From: JAQWBS01 sp047975765
GTDB lineage: Bacteria > Pseudomonadota > Alphaproteobacteria > RF32 > CAG-239
Direction: 5' to 3'
DNA length: 64,000 nt
Assembly (NCBI GenBank): GCA_047975765.1
Contig: JBKEEF010000020.1
Coordinates: 62,001 to 126,000, forward strand
The stretch's first letter is position 1. Each line of letters begins with the position of its first letter. A program made the translations under genes and the position numbers. This document shows, in pieces, positions 18,381-27,160 of this stretch. A model generated the notes under the pieces. The model saw only the letters and a list, made by a program, of their open reading frames with translations, was not told where the DNA came from and made no database searches.

Positions 18381-19110
18381 CTGTGCTCTCTCCAATCAAA
18401 CGTCGCAAGCTCGTTTTCTTGGGGACGGGCTCACATAGGAACCTAAGCTCGGTTTCAATGTTTACACATTTTACCTCACTAAGGTTTTCTATGCTTTTAC
18501 AGATAAAAACTTGCATTTGAGCAAGTTTTTACTTAGCAAGTCCCACTCGCATCATTAAACCCCCCACTCTTTATGAGTGGGGGGTTTAATGGTATTTGTG
18601 AGAGAAGGATTGAATTGACGGCACGACGTGTCGGCTGGAGAAAGAAAAAGTTTTCAGAGAAAAGTTTTTCGACGACAGGTGTAGGTTTCTTAATGAGCGA
18701 GCAAGCGACAGCAAAGCGAGAGAGTTTAGAAAGCAAACGACATGAACGAAGTTAAGCTTTTCAAACAAAGCGCAGAAAAGCTTTTTACGAAGAGATTGTT
18801 CGATCCTGCTTATGATAACCTCACTCTTTATGAGTGGTTTTTTTTGTGTTCTCTTCCAATCAAGTTGGAATGGCAAAAGAAGATGTTTTGGGAGTGACAG
18901 AGTAAGATATGTGAGTGATGGTCTAAAATCTTTCAACAAGAAAACTCCTCCATAATGAAATGAAGGAGTTTCCTGAGGGTTATTTGAGTGTTCATAATAA
19001 TATCTGTAGTCGTTTCTTTCAAAAGAGACATCAGACTTTTCAAATTTAAATCCTATTGTCTTGTTAATTTGCTTATTATGTATTAGATTATTAGGCAGTT
19101 ATATATTTTA
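18381..19110. repeat. Gene-free stretch with repeated hairpins and decayed tRNA-like sequence
   Basis: No convincing gene. It holds hairpins at 18506-18531 (ACTTGC/GCAAGT with T-run), 18554-18590 (16-bp perfect arms ATTAAACCCCCCACTC/GAGTGGGGGGTTTAAT), 18818-18846 (CACTC TTTAT GAGTG plus T-run) and 18940-18972 (ACTCCT/AGGAGT). Three hairpins, including the tRNA-Phe terminator, share the CACTC...GAGTG core. The bases before them resemble the tRNA 3' end: 'cccactcgcatcattaaac' before the second and 'gttcgatcctgc' before the third. This suggests decayed duplications of a tRNA end plus its terminator. Confidence 0.5.
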
Positions 19111-19122
19111 GGTTTGGTTCAT

Positions 19123-21837
19123 ATGAAATATCTGTTTAAACATATAATAATGCTCATTTTTCTTTTAAATAGTTCTTTGGTCTATGCTGAAGATAACCAA
19201 TCGGTCTATGAAGGTGGAAAAGTCATTCTAGACTTAGATGAAACAGCTTTTGATGACAACAATCTGACCTTTCAAGATGAATTTGTCCGTGCCGTTCAGG
19301 TTGGAAAATATTTTGATGAAAAATATGAAGGGCAATATTTGGATGAAGAAGATTTGAAAGAAGAACTTAAAACCTTTTATCCTGAATCTGATGAATCTGA
19401 TCTTAACCGTAAAGAAAAAACACTTCGCTCTCTTCTTGGAATCTATAGACAAGGGAAAGCGTATTATGAAATGGCAAAAAGTAAATTTCTTGTGCCTGAC
19501 GAACCTGCACTAGTATATGATGATAGTGAGTATGATACAGGATATAAAGAAGAATATATTGAAGCTCCAGAGGGAAGTGTTGCTGTTGTTCAAGATTTTA
19601 AAAAAGTCATTTTGTATTCTTCAAATCGTCGTGATGTTAAGGCAATGGATGCAAAATTTGTCAGAGATTTGGAGAAGAAACCAAATAAGACAAGAATTGA
19701 AAAATTGTTTGAAATGGGTTCTAAAATTGAGTGGAAAAAGTTTTTCACGCTTGAATCAGGATACAGCCCTTTTACGGGGAGTGATGGGGTTGGCGAGTGG
19801 GAACATAAAGATGAAATTAGTGTTCGGATTTTGTCGGAGCAAAGTGCTGTTGACAACCAAAACAAGTTGAAAATGGGTGTAAATTTTTACATTAAGCCAG
19901 GCTTTTATATTTCAGCTTCATCACTATCAGAAAACAAACAGATAAAAATTGATTTTTCAAAATCTGAAAATTTTGACAAGGCGTCTATTTTTTATCCTGT
20001 GCCAATCAAATATAAAAAAGCAGATAAAACGAGTTTGGTTTATGGAGGAAGTTTTGTTCTGCCATTTATGTATCAGCCTAAAAATCCTGAAGAACCTATT
20101 TTGGTTAAAACACAAATTGAAGTCAAACTTTGTGATTTGGAGATGAAGTGTCGTCAAGTTAATTTATCACCTTCTATGGAGCTTGAAAACGGTGAGGGTG
20201 TGTCAAGTGTTGTTTCTAATTACTTAATGACGTCTTTTGCGAATTTGCCAAATTATGAAGATCATAAACTCAAATTGGTTTCTGTCAGCGTTGATGAATC
20301 GACACAAGAGAGTGGTCCTGTTTTGCGAGTGGTTTTTGATAATTCATACTCTTTGTCAAATTTTGATGCAATTGTTGAAAGTTCAGAAGATATTGAATTT
20401 TTAATTCCTCGAATTGCGATTGATGGAAACAAGGTTGTGGCACGTTTTGAAGCCAAAAACAAAGAAGAAAAACTTGTGGGAAAAGAATTCACAATTACGG
20501 CGGGGGTTAATGAAGAAACATTCATTAGGCAAAAACAAGTTGCTCAAGAAGCTTCTCTTTTTGATATTTTGAATAGTAAAATTTCTCTAAGCCTTTTATT
20601 GTTAGCTGTTTTAGGTGGCTTTATTTTGAATTTTATGCCTTGTGTTTTTCCAGTGATTTCAATGAAGATTATGTCAATGACTTCTTTTGGTGTGAGAACT
20701 TCAAGAAAAGTGAGAAAAAGCTTTTTCCTTACAACACTTGGCATTTGGTTTGCCTTTGCTATCCTCATTGCATCTTTATGCTTGTTGAAGTTTTTAGGAT
20801 ATTCTTTGGGATGGGGAATCCAGTTCCAAAATTCTGTTTTTGTGATTTTGATGATGTTTGTGATGATTCTGTTTATGCTTTATATTTTTGGAATTTATCA
20901 CTTTTCCGCACCAAAATGGCTAGAGAAAAAGCTTTCCCAAAAATTTTCTGACGATGAAGGGTTTTTACAGCTTGCTACAGGGTTCTTTGTTGTTTTGCTT
21001 TCAACGCCTTGTACTGGTCCATATCTAGCAACAACAATCGGTTTTGCCTTCGCTGGAACATATTTTGATATTGTTGCTATTCTTTCTGCTGTGGGATTAG
21101 GGATTTCAATTCCATATATTTTGTTTGCATTGTTCCCATATTTTACAATCAATCTAATGCCAAAACCTGGTAAATGGATGAGCGATTTGAATAAGATTAT
21201 GCTCTTTATGCTGTTCCTAACGCTTGTGTGGTTGCTTAGCGTTTATGTCGCTCAGACATCTGGTTGGGCAATGGTCAGAATGATGATATATCTTTCAATT
21301 TTTATGTTAGCATTCTTTTTCAAAAGTGTGTTTATGAAAACAATTGACGAGGATGATAGTTCTCATGAAGACAAAGCAAGATTTAAGAAGATTTTTGGTC
21401 GATTTTTTAGCTTGGTTTTATGTTTCATTTTCATTGTCTCTCTATCTGATGGAGCATATAGCTTCAATAAGCATAGTGAGAAAAGAGCTTTAGAGACTCA
21501 AACAAAAATTGATTTAGATGAAGTTGGAAAATATGTGAGAGAGGGAAAAATAGTTATTTTGGCTATTGAGGCTGACTGGTGTTTAACTTGTCGCTATAAT
21601 GAACTAATGACCTTTTCAAATGTGGGTATCAAGAACTTAATTCAAATGGAAGATGTTCAAGTGATTAATGTTGACTGGACGAACTATAATGAAGAGGTTT
21701 TGAACTTTATGGAGGATTATGGACGTAAAGGACTTCCTTTCTATATCATTTATAGTCCAAAAGTTCCTGACGGGCTTGTTCTTCCTGAAATTCTCTCCGA
21801 AAGAGAATTGGGCAAAATCATTAGGAATGTGAGATAA
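19123..21837 (+). CDS. DsbD/ScsB-like thiol:disulfide interchange membrane protein
   Basis: 904 residues. Signal peptide MKYLFKHIIMLIFLLNSSLVYA; a long periplasmic region (about 25-490) whose second half resembles the DsbD/ScsB N-terminal domain (YYPVP-like FYPVPIKYK, FVLPFMYQPK, LCDLEMKCRQV with paired Cys). A membrane domain of about eight segments carries the two redox Cys in NFMPCVFPVISMK and STPCTGPYLATT. A C-terminal thioredoxin-like domain has the CxxC motif ADWCLTCRYNE. It would move electrons from cytoplasmic thioredoxin to periplasmic partners. The extra ~200 acidic residues before the DsbD-like domain are unusual. ATG 19123 is preferred over TTG 19114. Confidence 0.88.
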   Translation: MKYLFKHIIMLIFLLNSSLVYAEDNQSVYEGGKVILDLDETAFDDNNLTFQDEFVRAVQVGKYFDEKYEGQYLDEEDLKEELKTFYPESDESDLNRKEKTLRSLLGIYRQGKAYYEMAKSKFLVPDEPALVYDDSEYDTGYKEEYIEAPEGSVAVVQDFKKVILYSSNRRDVKAMDAKFVRDLEKKPNKTRIEKLFEMGSKIEWKKFFTLESGYSPFTGSDGVGEWEHKDEISVRILSEQSAVDNQNKLKMGVNFYIKPGFYISASSLSENKQIKIDFSKSENFDKASIFYPVPIKYKKADKTSLVYGGSFVLPFMYQPKNPEEPILVKTQIEVKLCDLEMKCRQVNLSPSMELENGEGVSSVVSNYLMTSFANLPNYEDHKLKLVSVSVDESTQESGPVLRVVFDNSYSLSNFDAIVESSEDIEFLIPRIAIDGNKVVARFEAKNKEEKLVGKEFTITAGVNEETFIRQKQVAQEASLFDILNSKISLSLLLLAVLGGFILNFMPCVFPVISMKIMSMTSFGVRTSRKVRKSFFLTTLGIWFAFAILIASLCLLKFLGYSLGWGIQFQNSVFVILMMFVMILFMLYIFGIYHFSAPKWLEKKLSQKFSDDEGFLQLATGFFVVLLSTPCTGPYLATTIGFAFAGTYFDIVAILSAVGLGISIPYILFALFPYFTINLMPKPGKWMSDLNKIMLFMLFLTLVWLLSVYVAQTSGWAMVRMMIYLSIFMLAFFFKSVFMKTIDEDDSSHEDKARFKKIFGRFFSLVLCFIFIVSLSDGAYSFNKHSEKRALETQTKIDLDEVGKYVREGKIVILAIEADWCLTCRYNELMTFSNVGIKNLIQMEDVQVINVDWTNYNEEVLNFMEDYGRKGLPFYIIYSPKVPDGLVLPEILSERELGKIIRNVR

Positions 21838-21839
21838 AA

Positions 21840-21864
21840 AAAGCCCTTCATAAAGAAGGGCTTT
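21840..21864. terminator. Bidirectional terminator
   Basis: AAAGCCCTTC ATAAA GAAGGGCTTT between the convergent DsbD-like and cyclophilin genes, with A/T flanks. Confidence 0.85.
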
Positions 21865-21867
21865 GAA

Positions 21868-22476
21868 TTATTTTATATCGGCAATGACTTGCAAGCTGAT
21901 AATTTCATCTGGATAATGAACAGCACCATTTGGACCTGTTCCTTTTGTAATCATATCAACAAACTCAATACCAGAAGTGACTTCTCCCCAAACTGTATAT
22001 TGTCCGTCAAGCCAACCACAATCTGTGAAGCATATAAAAAATTGACTGTCTGCAGAGTTAGGGTCCATTGCTCTCGCCATAGACACAGTTCCTCTCTTGT
22101 GAGGTTTTTTTGAGAATTCTGCTTCAAGTTTTTTGCCACTTCCACCCGTTCCGTTTCCTTTAGGGCAACCTGTTTGAGCCATAAAACCATCAATCACACG
22201 GTGAAACTTGAGACCATTATAGAATTTGCTACGAACTAGTTCCTTAATTCTGGCAACATGTTTTGGTGCAACATCAGCAAACATTTCAATGACCACATCG
22301 CCGTCTTTGAGTTTTAGAACAAGGGCATTTTCAGAGTCTTTTACATTATATGAATGTTTAATTTTTTTCGCACGTGTTTCGCTGACACCAATTTGTTTTG
22401 TGTCACTTTTAGCAATTTTTGCTGTTTTAGAAGAGCTTAATTTTTTTGTTTCTTCTTTTTTAACTTCTTTTGTCAT
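21868..22476 (-). CDS. Cyclophilin-type peptidyl-prolyl cis-trans isomerase with Lys-rich N-terminus
   Basis: About 202 residues. The catalytic domain (residues about 45-200) has KFYNGLKFHRVIDGFMAQTGCP, GTVSMARAMDPNSADSQFFI and WLDGQYTVWGEV, with the catalytic Arg (FHRV) and the Gln/Phe/Trp pocket present. About 45 N-terminal residues are Lys/Glu-rich with no signal peptide, so a cytoplasmic location is expected; the tail may bind nucleic acid or ribosomes (inference). AAGGAG lies 6 nt before ATG 22476 (3 nt before ATG 22479). It converges on the DsbD-like gene. Confidence 0.9.
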   Translation of the reverse strand: MTKEVKKEETKKLSSSKTAKIAKSDTKQIGVSETRAKKIKHSYNVKDSENALVLKLKDGDVVIEMFADVAPKHVARIKELVRSKFYNGLKFHRVIDGFMAQTGCPKGNGTGGSGKKLEAEFSKKPHKRGTVSMARAMDPNSADSQFFICFTDCGWLDGQYTVWGEVTSGIEFVDMITKGTGPNGAVHYPDEIISLQVIADIK

Positions 22477-22542
22477 CATTTTCTCCTTCATATAATATTT
22501 TGATGAATTATATATAGGTATTCTGTTTGCGTTTTGCTATCT

Positions 22543-23499
22543 TTATTTTTTATAATTCAAAACAAAATCTACTCTTTCTTCTGCAGAAAGATTTTTAGGA
22601 TATTTGTTTTCAATTTCTTCTAAAATATTTCTGAGCCCTTTGCCATTAGCAATCTGAATTGCAAGGCCAGGTCGAGCATTGAGTTCAAGCATCATAGGAC
22701 CTCTATCTCTATCAAGCACAATATCTGCTCCAATATAACCCAAACCAGTCATATCATATGCTTTTGCACCAATTTCAAGATGCTCTTTCCAGAAAGGCAC
22801 AACAAGTTTAGTGAGGTCTGCCTGAGTATCTGGATGAATTTTTATTGGAACATTTCTCATAACAGCATTGAGTGCTTCTCCTGTTTGAATATCCAGTCCA
22901 ACCCCAACTGCTCCTTGGTGGAGATTTGCTCTTCCTCCAGAGGCTTGTGTTGCCAAACGCATCATTGTCATTGCAGGATATCCCTTATAAACAATAATAC
23001 GGACATCTGGAACACCTTGATAACTGAAATCTTTAAAGATATCACTGAAGTGAACGAGTTCTTCAATGAGGGCGGTGTCGTATTTTCCACCTAAGCTATA
23101 TAGTCCACTCAAAATGTTAGAAATATGTTGATAGACTTCGTTATAAGTGATTGTTCTTCCAGATGCAGTTGTGAAAACACCATCATGATAGTCTTTAATG
23201 ACCAATACACCTTTTCCGCCGCTACCTTGTGCGGGCTTAATAACAAATTCATTCAAGTTTTTGATGATATCAAGAATATTTTTCACTTCGTGCTGAAATT
23301 CAATGATACCAATTTTGTTAGGGGTATTAATCCCAAATTTTTGAGCGAGTGTTTTTGTCTTAACTTTGTCATCAACCAAAGGGTATAGTTCTCTTTTATT
23401 GAGCTTGGAGATGAAGTTATAATTTCGGGCATTCATACCCAAAACACCAGCTTCACTGAGCTTTTTTGGAGAGGCAAATTTAAAAAGTTTCTCGAACAT
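22543..23499 (-). CDS. RimK-related alpha-L-glutamate ligase-like ATP-grasp enzyme
   Basis: 318 residues. ATP-grasp features: DDKVKTKTLAQKFGINTP, the ATP-binding FVIKPAQGSGGKGVLVI glycine-rich loop, DVRIIVYKGYPAMTMMRLAT and the metal-binding YIGADIVLDRDRGPMMLELNARPGLAIQ with the ELNARPG signature. Such ligases join an amino acid to a carboxylate with ATP. It ends a three-gene unit with the inactive transglutaminase-7TM protein (9 bp upstream) and a retropepsin-like protease. This arrangement is known from comparative genomics as a conserved peptide-modification cluster; the target is not established. Confidence 0.88.
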   Translation of the reverse strand: MFEKLFKFASPKKLSEAGVLGMNARNYNFISKLNKRELYPLVDDKVKTKTLAQKFGINTPNKIGIIEFQHEVKNILDIIKNLNEFVIKPAQGSGGKGVLVIKDYHDGVFTTASGRTITYNEVYQHISNILSGLYSLGGKYDTALIEELVHFSDIFKDFSYQGVPDVRIIVYKGYPAMTMMRLATQASGGRANLHQGAVGVGLDIQTGEALNAVMRNVPIKIHPDTQADLTKLVVPFWKEHLEIGAKAYDMTGLGYIGADIVLDRDRGPMMLELNARPGLAIQIANGKGLRNILEEIENKYPKNLSAEERVDFVLNYKK

Positions 23500-23508
23500 T
23501 TTTTGTTC

Positions 23509-25053
23509 CTATTTAATCAATGGGGCAAATCTTTTAAGTTCAAGCAATCTATATCCGGTATAAGTTCCAAGAAGCATGACAATGAACAAGATAACTAAAT
23601 TAATTTCATTGAAGGCAAACATAATGTGACGGATATATTCATCTTGAATCACAAAATAGGTGACGACAGAGGTGATAACTGTGAAGACAATTTCTCTTGT
23701 CGCATTCAACACTCCGTCTTCTTCCCAAGTAATTGAGGCTCTTTCAATAATCCAAGCCATGATAATGAGAGGAAAGAATACTGAAGATTGTCCAAAGTCT
23801 AGTTTGAGACGATAACCTACAACTGTCATAATTTGCATAATTATGATAACAAAAATAACAACAGCTGAAATTCGTGGAACAAGTAACAGATTAAGCTTTG
23901 AAAGAAGGGTGCGTAAAACCATACCAATTGCAATGATAATCGCAAAAGCAATCATTCCATTGACAAAACCTGTTTGAGTTAGTGCCATAGCAATAAGCAT
24001 TGGAGTGAAAGTTCCCATTGTTGGTAAGCCTATGATGTTTCTAATAAACACAATCATTAAAATTGCCAAAGGAAATACGCTCAGCCATTTGATGACATTT
24101 TGGCTACTGATTGGTAGATTGTAGATTGATCTGTCAAACCATGTTTTTGTCTTGTCCAATTTTGCACGGTGGTTGGCAAGGTCAAAGTTGGATGTTGTTG
24201 AGCGGAGGACAGAAAATTGAATGGAGGAATCTTCACCACCTTCAATATCAAACAAGCCTTTATCACCTCTTTGGAAAATGATAAAGTCATCAGGCATACC
24301 TTTTTGAGCATTTTTAAGGTTATATAGTCTCCATTTTCCACTTACATAGGCTTCAATCATCAAATCTGGAGAGAAAGATTTTTTATTTTCTTCTAGTCTC
24401 ACACCTTTAATAAGTCTTGCTGAAACACCTTTTAATGCAAGAAGGTTTTTGATTGAAATTGCAGTTTTTTCTTGTGTTGTTTTAAACGGTAGGAGAGAAG
24501 AAATGGCTGTTGGAGCAGGTTTGAGGTTGAAGACATGGATGAGTTTTTGTGGCAAATCTTCTTCACCTTCAATTTGCTCTGCCATAGCAAGAATGCTTTT
24601 GGCCATATTCATTTGAGCGTCATCATATTCAGGTATAACAGGTTTTCTAGGAGAAGATGTTTTAAATGTTCCTTTTCCTGCTTCATTATCAAAAAGCAAA
24701 ATGCGATAATAGAGATCTTGTTCACCTTCTTGAGGTTTAGCACGGAGAATGATTTTGTTTTCCCCTTTTTTAATTTTTGTGACCTTATAATTTGGAGCGA
24801 TAATGTTGTCATCCAAAATTTTGAAAAATTTGCTATCCTCTGGTGTTGCGAGAGAAATTTTAATGTTTTCACCAGTTGGCACAAAGTTAATATGTGCTTC
24901 AATGCTCCAAATTCTCTTCATATCTCTTGGTTTGAAACTAAATCCCCAGTGATTGATTTTGTAGTACATACAAAAGCCAGTGACGATGGCGGAAAGGATA
25001 AGTCCGATTGTGAGGATTACTCTAACTGATTTAAATTTTTGTAACATTTTCAA
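23509..25053 (-). CDS. Inactive-transglutaminase / seven-TM membrane protein
   Basis: 514 residues. One N-terminal membrane segment (about 10-30), a periplasmic domain (about 35-320) with an inactive transglutaminase-like fold (GYRLL-like elements, TAISIKNLLALKGVSARLIKG), then about seven membrane helices from KWLSVFPLAILMIVF to the C-terminus (ELKRFAPLIK). The order matches the 'inactive transglutaminase fused to 7 TM' family that neighbours RimK-like ligases. It would display or sense a peptide at the envelope (inference). It lies 23 bp after the aspartic-protease gene and 9 bp before the ligase gene. Confidence 0.85.
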   Translation of the reverse strand: MKMLQKFKSVRVILTIGLILSAIVTGFCMYYKINHWGFSFKPRDMKRIWSIEAHINFVPTGENIKISLATPEDSKFFKILDDNIIAPNYKVTKIKKGENKIILRAKPQEGEQDLYYRILLFDNEAGKGTFKTSSPRKPVIPEYDDAQMNMAKSILAMAEQIEGEEDLPQKLIHVFNLKPAPTAISSLLPFKTTQEKTAISIKNLLALKGVSARLIKGVRLEENKKSFSPDLMIEAYVSGKWRLYNLKNAQKGMPDDFIIFQRGDKGLFDIEGGEDSSIQFSVLRSTTSNFDLANHRAKLDKTKTWFDRSIYNLPISSQNVIKWLSVFPLAILMIVFIRNIIGLPTMGTFTPMLIAMALTQTGFVNGMIAFAIIIAIGMVLRTLLSKLNLLLVPRISAVVIFVIIIMQIMTVVGYRLKLDFGQSSVFFPLIIMAWIIERASITWEEDGVLNATREIVFTVITSVVTYFVIQDEYIRHIMFAFNEINLVILFIVMLLGTYTGYRLLELKRFAPLIK

Positions 25054-25076
25054 TCTCTTTAAGTCATAAGAAAGGT

Positions 25077-25628
25077 TTATTTTAAGGTCATACTGAGGGC
25101 TGGATCAACAATGGCTCTACCATTGAGAATGTTGCGACCGATGAGAACTTGATATTTGAATTTTTCACGTTCTGCGAGCGAAAATTTTTCTTTAAAAGTT
25201 TGGTTGCCAATTTTGATGTCCATAACAACAATTACTCTTTTTTCATTTCCTCCAACACGTTTTATAGCAACATGTTCTTCAATGAGTCTTTCAAAGGTTC
25301 TGGTTTCACCACTTTCAGAGTTTGCAATTGTGAATGATACCCATTTTTTACCATCACGTTCAAAAATTTTCTCTCTTGTGACATCAATTGAAGATGTTTG
25401 TGCACCCGTGTCAATTCGAGCGTAAAAAGGTGTTTTCATGGTGCTGAGATAAACTGGTTCAATTCCTCCAATAATTCCGAGTGGATGAGAAGTTTTTGGT
25501 TTTTCTTCAACTGTAACAGGAATAATTTCTGGAATGCATTTAGGAGGTGTGTGTGTGCAAGAACAAGTCATGATGATTAACGCTGATGAAAAGAAAATTT
25601 TAAAGAAATTATCGACTTTATTATACAT
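25077..25628 (-). CDS. RimB/RloB-type retropepsin-like aspartic protease, predicted lipoprotein
   Basis: 183 residues. The N-terminus has a hydrophobic signal ending in Cys (SALIIMTCSCTHTPP), suggesting a lipoprotein. The family motif is PFYARIDTGAQTSSIDV (DTGA catalytic Asp), followed by YQVLIGRNILNGRAIVDPALS, which matches the 'ATP-dependent Zn protease' DUF that was later recognised as a pepsin-like fold. It is the first gene of the unit with the transglutaminase-7TM and the ATP-grasp ligase; it may trim the peptide that the ligase builds (inference). Confidence 0.85.
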   Translation of the reverse strand: MYNKVDNFFKIFFSSALIIMTCSCTHTPPKCIPEIIPVTVEEKPKTSHPLGIIGGIEPVYLSTMKTPFYARIDTGAQTSSIDVTREKIFERDGKKWVSFTIANSESGETRTFERLIEEHVAIKRVGGNEKRVIVVMDIKIGNQTFKEKFSLAEREKFKYQVLIGRNILNGRAIVDPALSMTLK

Positions 25629-25821
25629 TTTTTTACCATTTTACTGTGTCTATATTGCAATTAGTTTATAAAACATTTACATACATTATCTCATAAAAGT
25701 AAAGAAATTTTTATGAGATATCAAAAAAACTTTCCAAATATAATTTATGATGTTATTATGTCCCTATAAATATTGAAAAAAGAGATTGAAATGAGAATCT
25801 TTACTAGAAAGAGGAAAAGTA

Positions 25822-26991
25822 ATGACAGACGAAAAAAGAAGAAGAAAAAGAACTTTGCTGGAGATTATTAAAAATAAGAAAATAGTTCTTGCTCGAAAAT
25901 TAATGCAAAAAGGTAAGAAAACCTTGTTTATGGGTGGACTTTTGGCAGCAATGTCTTTGACAACCAAAAGTGCATCAGCCCAAGCTCCAGTTAAAGATAA
26001 AAAGCTCAATAAAAGCGAGCTTTTGGCAGATGCTGCAAAACCAGATGCTAAAAAGATGGCAGAATATATGATGTATGCAACAATTGACATTGATGAAACA
26101 ATCAATGATGTTGTCGAAAATGATATTCTGACTTTTCAACATGCTTTGGAAAAAAAATTCAAAGAAATTGAGAGATACAAAGGAAACCGCAAAAGAAAAT
26201 TCGGTGGTGGTTTAAACTATTGTGCAATGATACCTTCTCGTGTTTTTAAGGAAGTTGCTGTTAGAGATAGTATGGATTATGTCAAAGATTTATATGGTTC
26301 TCTTTCAAATCCAAACCTATGTTCTGCAGTGAGAGATGATATTAAAGCAATGTATCCTGAAAGTGTTTCTAAAAGACAAAAAGTTTCAGAGATGAAAAAT
26401 TTAAAAAATGGTGACTTTTTGATTATTGATATGAAAAATGCAAGAGCAGGTCATGCAGAAACATCAACAGGTCTTCATTTTGTGACATATTTTGAAGGTA
26501 AATTTTATGAATTGACTAGCGATTCTGAAAAAGAGGATTTATCAAAAGATAATTTTGAAAATAATAATGTGAAAGGCGAAATTTTGAGTGTGAATAGAGA
26601 AACATACAAAGGATTTGATGATTCATATTTTTCTACAAGATATGGCTGGAAGATTTCAACAAGTGATGTTTTAAAACAAATTTTGAATGAAAAAATTTAT
26701 GACTTGTCGCAAATTGAAAAGAAGAAATATGTATTTGCACAATCTGCAAGAATTGGTGAAGAATTTGACTATTACAAACAAAACCAAGCAAAAAAGATTG
26801 TAAAACAAAGAAAACAAGCAACTCTTTTAGAAAAGAAAAAGAAGGCAGAGAAGGAGCATATGGGAAATTTAACTTTTGCTTCTACAGATTTATCTGTCCC
26901 TGTTCCAGAATCTTCAATTGCAAAAGATTTTAAAAAACTTGATGAGAATATTCAAAAGATTAGAATGTCCCAACAAAAAGGTAAGCGATAG
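25822..26991 (+). CDS. Hypothetical exported protein with possible Cys/His peptidase fold
   Basis: 389 residues. A long basic n-region (MTDEKRRRKRTLLEIIKNK...) precedes a hydrophobic stretch and an AxA cleavage site (TTKSASAQA, about residue 52). The middle has LNYCAMIPSRVF and, about 90 residues later, TSTGLHFVTYFEGKFYEL, a spacing and context reminiscent of CHAP/NlpC-type Cys...His enzymes; the third residue is not clear. The C-terminus is a Lys/Gln-rich helix. GAGG lies before the ATG. No family is firmly recognised and enzymatic activity is a guess. Confidence 0.55.
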   Translation: MTDEKRRRKRTLLEIIKNKKIVLARKLMQKGKKTLFMGGLLAAMSLTTKSASAQAPVKDKKLNKSELLADAAKPDAKKMAEYMMYATIDIDETINDVVENDILTFQHALEKKFKEIERYKGNRKRKFGGGLNYCAMIPSRVFKEVAVRDSMDYVKDLYGSLSNPNLCSAVRDDIKAMYPESVSKRQKVSEMKNLKNGDFLIIDMKNARAGHAETSTGLHFVTYFEGKFYELTSDSEKEDLSKDNFENNNVKGEILSVNRETYKGFDDSYFSTRYGWKISTSDVLKQILNEKIYDLSQIEKKKYVFAQSARIGEEFDYYKQNQAKKIVKQRKQATLLEKKKKAEKEHMGNLTFASTDLSVPVPESSIAKDFKKLDENIQKIRMSQQKGKR

Positions 26992-27027
26992 ATATTTTTT
27001 TAAGATACTTTCTTGGATTAAATATAG

Positions 27028-27057
27028 AAAAAGCTCTTCATATGAAGAGCTTTTTTT
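27028..27057 (+). terminator. Intrinsic terminator
   Basis: AAAAAGCTCTTCATATGAAGAGCTTTTT with a T-run, downstream of the exported-protein gene. Confidence 0.88.
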
Positions 27058-27096
27058 AGAAGTTAAATTTGAGTTCACATTCAATTTCAATGTGTA

Positions 27097-27132
27097 AAGA
27101 AGGCTTTATAATATAAATTATAAAGCCTTCTT
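27097..27132 (-). terminator. recA terminator
   Basis: 16-bp perfect arms AAGAAGGCTTTATAAT / ATTATAAAGCCTTCTT around ATAA, placed after the minus-strand recA. Confidence 0.75.
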
Positions 27133-27160
27133 AGAATTTGATTACTTTTCAACTTGAAAA

